Positions 59,111-64,000 of a stretch of DNA of 64,000 nucleotides are shown here, in pieces; positions within the stretch are counted from its first letter, which is position 1; each line of letters opens with the position of its first letter. The stretch comes from Litorivita pollutaquae (GTDB lineage Bacteria > Pseudomonadota > Alphaproteobacteria > Rhodobacterales > Rhodobacteraceae). Position numbers and translations under genes: made by a program. Below the pieces are notes generated by a model that did no database searches, was not told where the DNA came from, and saw nothing but the letters and a program-made list of their open reading frames with translations. The stretch lies in NCBI RefSeq assembly GCF_003205515.1, contig NZ_KZ826485.1:62001-126000 (forward strand), read 5' to 3'.

Positions 59111-59567
59111 GCCGCTCCTTTACCGCGCGCGCGCCCCGCCGTGCAAGAGGGAAGCACCATGCAAATAAGGGTATTTCGGGTATATCTTTAACGACTCTAC
59201 TCTCTTTGCCTTCCCCCATGCACGGCATGTTACGCCAAAAACAGAAAGGCCCGCCGTGGGACGAACGGCAGGCCTTTGCAGAAATAAATTCATGATCGCC
59301 CGAATCCAGGCAAATAATCCCTATCGCGGAGTCAAAGGGCAGAGGGGAGGATGCCCGCAAACGCCAGAAGGGTCTAAAACCAGCAGTCCTACAGTTTTCC
59401 ACGCAATCAGCTGCGCCCCGGCATGGGACCGTTTAGTGGCCGGGCTTGAATATCTAACGCCCTATCTTCCATCCGGTTCCACAGATCTTGTATTTTCTGT
59501 CCCGCATTAATTGACGCCGCCACGTCGCTCGGCCTACCCATAGGAAACACAGCACCGGAGCCACCCC
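59111..59567. other. Divergent intergenic region with hairpin
   Basis: These 457 bases separate the divergent trhO and pncA genes and carry one strong hairpin but no convincing gene; open frames lack start signals. TTGACG (59511-59516) and TACCCA about 18 bases on could be the pncA promoter. The hairpin is listed separately. Confidence 0.4.
59245..59277 (-). terminator. Orphan terminator-like hairpin
   Basis: A 12-bp stem with one mismatch (AAAGGCCTGCCG against CGGCGGGCCTTT on the minus strand) is followed after 3 bases by five T on the minus strand. No gene is transcribed into it, so it could end a small RNA from the pncA side. Confidence 0.5.
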
Positions 59568-60167
59568 ATGCCCAAATCTGCCCTTATCGTGATTGACGTC
59601 CAAAATGATTTTTGCACCGGTGGCGCATTGGCGGTTGCGGGCGGGGACGAGATCATCCCCGATATCAACGCAGCGGTAGAGGATTTCGATGCGGTGATCC
59701 TGACGCAGGATTGGCACCCGTCAGGCCACAGTTCATTTGCCAGCAGCCATGCGGGCAAAACCGCTTTCGAGATGACCCAAATGCCCTATGGCCCGCAAGT
59801 CCTATGGCCCGATCATTGCATCCAAGGCAGCACAGGCGCCGCGCTGCACAGCGCGCTCGACACGGACCGCGCCGATATGATCATCCGCAAAGGGTATAAT
59901 CCCGCCATCGACAGCTACTCTGCATTTTTCGAGAATGACCATAAAACCCCCACCGGCCTCGATGGATACCTGCGCACACGCGGCATCACCCATCTGACGC
60001 TGGTGGGGCTTGCACTAGATTTTTGCGTCAATTTTTCCGCCGTTGACGCGGCACAGCTCGGCTTTGATGTGACCGTGCGCCAAGACCTCTGCCGCGCCAT
60101 TGATATGGATGGTTCACTCTGTGCCGCCCTGGACGGAATGACCGCGGCAGGGGTCGCTCTGACGTAG
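59568..60167 (+). CDS. pncA: Nicotinamidase
   Basis: This enzyme hydrolyses nicotinamide to nicotinic acid in NAD salvage. The 199-residue protein has the isochorismatase-fold triad Asp10 (VIDVQND), Lys108 (IRKGYN) and Cys153 (LDFCVN), and metal ligands Asp48, His50 (QDWHPSGH) and His83. GGAG lies 7 bases before the ATG. Its product is used by PncB, encoded 0.7 kb downstream on the same strand. Confidence 0.96.
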   Translation: MPKSALIVIDVQNDFCTGGALAVAGGDEIIPDINAAVEDFDAVILTQDWHPSGHSSFASSHAGKTAFEMTQMPYGPQVLWPDHCIQGSTGAALHSALDTDRADMIIRKGYNPAIDSYSAFFENDHKTPTGLDGYLRTRGITHLTLVGLALDFCVNFSAVDAAQLGFDVTVRQDLCRAIDMDGSLCAALDGMTAAGVALT

Positions 60168-60192
60168 GGGCGGCCACAGCTGCGCACCGGTT

Positions 60193-60747
60193 CTAGTCGA
60201 TTAAAACCCCGCTCCCGTCGAACCCGCACTCCACGGCTGCTTTGAGGTATGCCGCCGAAAACCCGTTCAAAAAAGCGCTGAAATACACTTTGTGCTCTAC
60301 TACGGTGTCCATCTGGTAATTGCGGCGCATCGCCTCCAACACCCACTGGCTTACCGGATGGTGATAAGTGATTTCCGCCACCTCGAATACGCCTTCGTCC
60401 AGATATCCGCGAACAACCCCTTCGACGGTATCCTCGTCATCAAAGCGCACATAGGCTGCTTGTCCGTCGCGCATTCCCGTTTGGTAGTGGCGCGGCGCAT
60501 GTTCGCGGATCACAACCGATGGAAACACGGTGGGCGGGCCCGCATCGCCATTGCTGAAGGCAATCGAAACGCTTGGATCGCCATCGCCGCCGGTCATCGC
60601 GGTGCAAGTCCGGCGCAGATCCTCGCCGGTGTCGACCTCTTCGACCCAGACCCGCCAATCCTCATATTCCCAAAACCCCTGCGCCGAGCCTGCCGTCCCC
60701 GCCGCCGCACAGATCACACCCGCGCAAATCGCCATATTCCACTTCAT
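60193..60747 (-). CDS. Hypothetical periplasmic protein
   Basis: The 184-residue protein starts with a signal peptide (WNMAICAGVICAAAGTAGSAQG) and is otherwise soluble, with a beta-rich character and two Cys (RRTCTAM, ECGFDGSG). The ATG at 60747 has GGGGA 5 bases upstream. No family is recognised. It lies between pncA and pncB on the opposite strand, with no functional link shown by sequence. Confidence 0.75.
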   Translation of the reverse strand: MKWNMAICAGVICAAAGTAGSAQGFWEYEDWRVWVEEVDTGEDLRRTCTAMTGGDGDPSVSIAFSNGDAGPPTVFPSVVIREHAPRHYQTGMRDGQAAYVRFDDEDTVEGVVRGYLDEGVFEVAEITYHHPVSQWVLEAMRRNYQMDTVVEHKVYFSAFLNGFSAAYLKAAVECGFDGSGVLID

Positions 60748-60861
60748 ATTCGTCCCCTGAATTGCATCATGCACGCCACCTTGCCATCAAAGCCTCACCG
60801 AAACCTTGCCAATCGCCTGTTTTCCCTGCTTTAAGCGTGTCGCGCGTAAGGAGAGCAGCAG

Positions 60862-62154
60862 ATGGCCGATATCGCAACCCGTGTTCACAATCACAACTGG
60901 AAGATCGATCCGATTGTCCGGTCCCTGATTGACACAGATTTTTATAAACTGCTGATGTGCCAATCCGTGTTTCGCTACAAACCCGATACGCAGGTGCAGT
61001 TTTCCTTGATCAACCGGACCACGTCGATCCCCTTGGCCGATCTCATCGACGAAGGGGAATTGCGCGAACAACTGGACCATATCCGCTCTTTGCGGCTCAC
61101 GCGCGGCGAAAGCACATGGATGCGCGGCAACACCTTCTACGGCAAGCGCCAAATGTTCCGCCCCGATTTCATGGAGTGGTTCGAGAACCTGCAATTACCG
61201 CCCTACCATTTGGAACGCAAAGGCGATCAATACGAGCTAACCTTTGAAGGATCGTGGCCCGAGGTGATGCTTTGGGAAATCCCGGCTTTGGCGGTGTTGA
61301 TGGAACTGCGCGGCCGCGCCGTTCTGCGCGATATGGGCAAATTCGAGCTGCAGGTGCTTTATGCGCGTGGCATGACCAAATTATGGGAAAAAATCGAGAA
61401 GCTGCGCGACCTCGACGGGCTGCGCATCGCCGATTTTGGCACCCGCCGCCGGCACAGCTATATGTGGCAGGATTGGGCCGTGCAGGCGATGGTCGAAGGG
61501 CTGGGTGATAAATTCACCGGCACCTCGAATTGCCACATCGCCATGAAACGCGACCTTGAGGCCGTTGGCACCAACGCCCATGAATTGCCAATGGTTTACA
61601 GCGCCTTGGCCGAAACGGATGATGCCCTTCGTCAGGCACCCTATGACGTTTTGGCCGATTGGCACGAGGAACACGAGGGCAACCTGCGCATCATTTTGCC
61701 CGACACCTACGGCACCAAAGGGTTTTTGGATGGCGCGCCCGATTGGCTCGCCGGTTGGACCGGTATTCGCATCGACAGCGGCGATCCTGCGGCCGCCGCC
61801 GAGGTGGCAATCGATTGGTGGAAAGAGCGCGGCGAAGACCCGACCAAAAAACTGGTGATCTTCTCGGACGGCTTGGACACCGATAAAATCATCGAGCTGC
61901 ACCAGAAATTCCAAGGCCGTGTGCGCACCTCCTTCGGGTGGGGTACGCTGCTCACCAACGACTTCCGCGGCCTGACCAAAGGCGACACCCTCGCGCCGTT
62001 CTCATTGGTCTGCAAAGCCGTCAGCGCCAACGGCAAACCAACGGTGAAACTCTCGGACAATCCGAATAAAGCGATGGGCCCGAAGGCGGAAATCGAACGG
62101 TATAAACGGGTGTTTGGCGTGGGCGAGCAGGACCGGATGGAGGTTGTGGTTTAG
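60862..62154 (+). CDS. pncB: Nicotinate phosphoribosyltransferase
   Basis: This enzyme converts nicotinic acid to nicotinate mononucleotide with PRPP and ATP, completing the salvage from nicotinamide. The 430-residue protein shows the family start IDTDFYKLLM, the RGRAVLRDMGKFELQVLYARGM and FGTRRRHSYMWQD regions, and the C-terminal phosphate site FSDGLDTDKIIELHQKF (in parts) and FGWGTLLTNDFRG. AAGGAG precedes the start. It completes the PncA route of the neighbourhood. Confidence 0.96.
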   Translation: MADIATRVHNHNWKIDPIVRSLIDTDFYKLLMCQSVFRYKPDTQVQFSLINRTTSIPLADLIDEGELREQLDHIRSLRLTRGESTWMRGNTFYGKRQMFRPDFMEWFENLQLPPYHLERKGDQYELTFEGSWPEVMLWEIPALAVLMELRGRAVLRDMGKFELQVLYARGMTKLWEKIEKLRDLDGLRIADFGTRRRHSYMWQDWAVQAMVEGLGDKFTGTSNCHIAMKRDLEAVGTNAHELPMVYSALAETDDALRQAPYDVLADWHEEHEGNLRIILPDTYGTKGFLDGAPDWLAGWTGIRIDSGDPAAAAEVAIDWWKERGEDPTKKLVIFSDGLDTDKIIELHQKFQGRVRTSFGWGTLLTNDFRGLTKGDTLAPFSLVCKAVSANGKPTVKLSDNPNKAMGPKAEIERYKRVFGVGEQDRMEVVV

Positions 62155-62294
62155 GTCCTAGTTGGGGTTTTGCTCTGCCTGCGGCCCGACAAACATCTAG
62201 GCCGTTAATTTATGGGAGCAAGCCACGACAGCATTCGCCTATTGGACGCCTGCGCGCGGTACTTCGCAGCCTCTTCACAGATATTGAAGGGCCC

Positions 62295-62705
62295 TCACTC
62301 CACCTTCCCTCTCAACGCCTTCACCTGGCCGCGCTGCTTCTTGGCCTCCAACCGCCGTCTTACCGACCCTTTCGTCGGTTTCGTCTTCACGCGGAACTTT
62401 GGCCGTTTGGTTGCTTCGACAATCAACGCCGCAAGGCGGTCCCGGGCGATGTCGCGGTTGCGCGCCTGATGCCGCGTCTCGTCGCAAAAAATCACGATCG
62501 CGCCCTCTTTGGTCCACCGCCGCCCCGCCAGTTTACGCAGGCGCATTTTCACCGCAGGCGGCAAATTCGGCGACCGCTCGGCCTCGAACCGCAATTCGAC
62601 CGCTGTGGCGACTTTGTTGACGTTCTGCCCGCCCGGGCCAGAGGCGCGGACGAATTGTTCGGTCAATTCCCAATCTTCGATGGTGATCGTTTCGGTGATC
62701 TTCAT
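62295..62705 (-). CDS. arfB: Ribosome-rescue peptidyl-tRNA hydrolase ArfB
   Basis: ArfB releases peptides from stalled ribosomes lacking a stop codon. The 136-residue protein has the GGQ catalytic motif (SGPGGQNVNK, near residue 27) and the basic C-terminal tail rich in Lys/Arg (RRRLEAKKQRGQVKALRGK) that enters the mRNA channel. Length and both parts match the family. It is transcribed opposite to pncB. Confidence 0.93.
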   Translation of the reverse strand: MKITETITIEDWELTEQFVRASGPGGQNVNKVATAVELRFEAERSPNLPPAVKMRLRKLAGRRWTKEGAIVIFCDETRHQARNRDIARDRLAALIVEATKRPKFRVKTKPTKGSVRRRLEAKKQRGQVKALRGKVE

Positions 62706-62729
62706 AGGCTCGCTCGTTTACAAATCAGA

Positions 62730-62756
62730 AGGGCCGCCCGCGATGCGAACGGCCCT
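62730..62756 (-). terminator. Weak hairpin between arfB and the VUT gene
   Basis: A 7-bp stem (AGGGCCG with its complement) around a 13-base loop may slow or end transcription from the VUT gene. It lacks a clear T-run. Confidence 0.3.
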
Positions 62757-62952
62757 AGCAGAGTTTAGGAGGCGGTGCCGGTTAGGTCCTGCCAATCCGG
62801 TTGGGTCTCAAGCCTAAGGCTGCTTTGGCTTGGCCCCTTTCCAAACTGTTCCGACACCTCTCTCCAATACCTCATTAGACACTAGAGCACCTCCTTTCTG
62901 ATGTTTCTGGTAACCTCAGGAAAGCATAGATTTCGCAGATGTCAAAACAAAA

Positions 62953-63582
62953 TCATGTGGTCGGGGTGCTACGTGCCCCCACGATGATGCGAAAAGGAAC
63001 AAGTGCAATCATCGCAATCACCAATTTGACCGCCCAGTCGGCGAGCGCCAAAGTCACCCAAAGCGGGGCCATCGGACCAACCATCAGCAGAGGCGCGGGA
63101 TCGCTGGCCCATGCTACGGCCGCATCCGCATTGCCGCCAAAGGACACCGAGGCCGAAAAGGCGAGAAAGAAGAAAATTGCCGTGTCTACCGCCGAGCCAA
63201 GCACCGACGAAGTCAAAGGCGCGCGCCACCATGCGCCGCTGCGCAGACGGTCAAAGACGGCGATATCAAACAGTTGCGCGATCAAGAATGCAGTGCCCGA
63301 TGCCACAGCCACACGCAACGCCACGGCAGGACCGAATTCGAGCATGATCTGGCTGCCGATCAGCGAACACAGAATGCCAACGACAAAGCCCGCGAAAACC
63401 ACGCGGCGCGCAGCAGAGGGGCCGTAAATCCGGTTCATCACATCAGTGACCAGAAAGGCAAACGGATAGGTAAAGGCACCCCATGTCAGGAGCCCGTCAA
63501 GGAGCAGGAATTGCACCAGAATGTTAGAGGCCACGACAATGGCGGCCATGGCAATAATGCCAGGAAGGTAAGCAGTTTTCAT
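62953..63582 (-). CDS. VUT-family queuosine precursor transporter
   Basis: This 209-residue inner-membrane carrier with about six helices (LPGIIAMAAIVVASNILVQF, FAGFVVGILCSLIGSQIMLE, FFFLAFSASVSF) belongs to the VUT/YhhQ family that imports queuosine precursors such as preQ0 or preQ1. The N-terminal ASNILVQF and FPFAFLVTDVMN-like (YPFAFLVTDVMNRIYG) motifs fit the family. No preQ1 riboswitch was recognised upstream. Substrate is inferred from the family. Confidence 0.88.
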   Translation of the reverse strand: MKTAYLPGIIAMAAIVVASNILVQFLLLDGLLTWGAFTYPFAFLVTDVMNRIYGPSAARRVVFAGFVVGILCSLIGSQIMLEFGPAVALRVAVASGTAFLIAQLFDIAVFDRLRSGAWWRAPLTSSVLGSAVDTAIFFFLAFSASVSFGGNADAAVAWASDPAPLLMVGPMAPLWVTLALADWAVKLVIAMIALVPFRIIVGARSTPTT

Positions 63583-63647
63583 TTTTGAGCCCGTTTTTAC
63601 AAGGTTGCGGCGACTTGGCGCCGAGGATCGGCGCGGATCAGGGGCGT

Positions 63648-64000
63648 CTAATCGCTGGATCGCGACTTGGCAAGCCCCTCCGAGATCACAAATTCAACCA
63701 GCTCGGTGCGCTGAAACCGCATGAAATTATCGTCCGACACCATGGTAAGTCGGAGGTTCCCCGCCCCGTCGCGCCAAACCGACACCCCTTCGAGGTTATC
63801 AAATTCGCGCGCGCGGCTTTGCCACAATACCTGCCCGTCACCGACCCGCGCCGTTCCATCCCCCAAATCGAACCGCCGCACCCGGCTGCGAAACCCCAGC
63901 CCGGTGAAATCCCGTTCCAGTAGATAGAGCGCGCCATCGGGGCCGAAATCCGCCCCGACGGGCAAAAACTCCCCATCCCCCGCAAAGCGGAACGCGACAG
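63648..64000 (-). CDS. Phytase-like esterase family protein (5' part outside window)
   Basis: The C-terminal 117 residues of a protein run to the right edge with no stop upstream; the frame continues past 64000. Visible motifs include [21 protein letters not shown] (in parts) and [37 protein letters not shown] and [16 protein letters not shown], as in esterase-like activity of phytase family proteins with a beta-propeller. These are usually exported. Only the end is visible, so the signal and active region are unknown. Confidence 0.75.
   Translation of the reverse strand, partial: VAFRFAGDGEFLPVGADFGPDGALYLLERDFTGLGFRSRVRRFDLGDGTARVGDGQVLWQSRAREFDNLEGVSVWRDGAGNLRLTMVSDDNFMRFQRTELVEFVISEGLAKSRSSD

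Noticed and set aside
63583-63647. preQ1 riboswitch before the VUT transporter
   Set aside because: The leader is short and no recognisable preQ1 aptamer core was seen.

Overview
The window reads as a chromosomal segment of an alphaproteobacterium, most likely a marine Rhodobacterales (Rhodobacteraceae/Roseobacter type). The evidence is the FlaF/FlbT flagellin regulators, a DUF1217 flagellar protein, a MotE-like gene beside motA, a TRAP transporter, GC-rich coding and possible CtrA-like and FNR-like sites. No rRNA, tRNA, CRISPR array, insertion sequence or complete prophage was recognised. The species cannot be named from the sequence alone.

Region 1 (1-8.9 kb) looks like a low-oxygen or stress survival island. 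It holds a PHA synthase (cut by the left edge), a MaoC-phosphotransacetylase fusion coupled to acetate kinase, then on the minus strand a CxxC AhpD-like protein, an HdeD-like membrane protein, a bacterioferritin without the haem methionine, a frameshifted YflT-like stress gene, and the CbpM/CbpA chaperone pair. A near-perfect FNR-type box (7234-7247) sits upstream of the stress operon. A second, hybrid box (8923-8936) lies before a candidate 39-residue gene.

Region 2 (9.0-17.0 kb) is a self-contained catabolic operon on the minus strand: two acyl-CoA dehydrogenases, a class III CoA-transferase, an enoyl-CoA hydratase and a complete DctP/Q/M TRAP transporter, divergent from an IclR regulator. 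It should import an organic acid, activate it by CoA transfer, and desaturate and hydrate it. The substrate is unknown.

Region 3 (17.3-44.9 kb) is a large flagellar cluster: fliP-fliN-fliH-fliF (minus); fliL, motE-like, motA, a large periplasmic protein, a lytic transglycosylase, flhA, fliR, flhB (plus); flgB-flgC-fliE-fliQ-flgF-flgG-flgA-flgH and a second fliL (minus); fliI (plus); DUF1217, flbT, flaF, flagellin (minus); and fliK-flgD (plus). The motB, fliG, fliM, flgE, flgK, flgL and flgI genes are not here, so the flagellar genes are split between loci. A DUF2793 phage/GTA-type spike protein is embedded in the cluster.

Region 4 (45-58.1 kb) is a cell-surface locus: an APH/choline-kinase-like kinase, a family-2 glycosyltransferase, an ABC-2 polysaccharide exporter (KpsM/KpsE/KpsT type, KpsE carrying a hexanucleotide repeat tract), two large RTX proteins (a beta-propeller-RTX protein and a subtilisin/P-domain/RTX protease) and UDP-galactopyranose mutase. 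Together they suggest a galactofuranose-containing exported polysaccharide, with calcium-binding proteins probably secreted by a type I system encoded elsewhere.

Region 5 (58.2-64 kb) is housekeeping: tRNA U34 hydroxylase TrhO, nicotinamidase PncA and nicotinate phosphoribosyltransferase PncB, peptide-release factor ArfB, a queuosine-precursor transporter, and a phytase-like esterase cut by the right edge.
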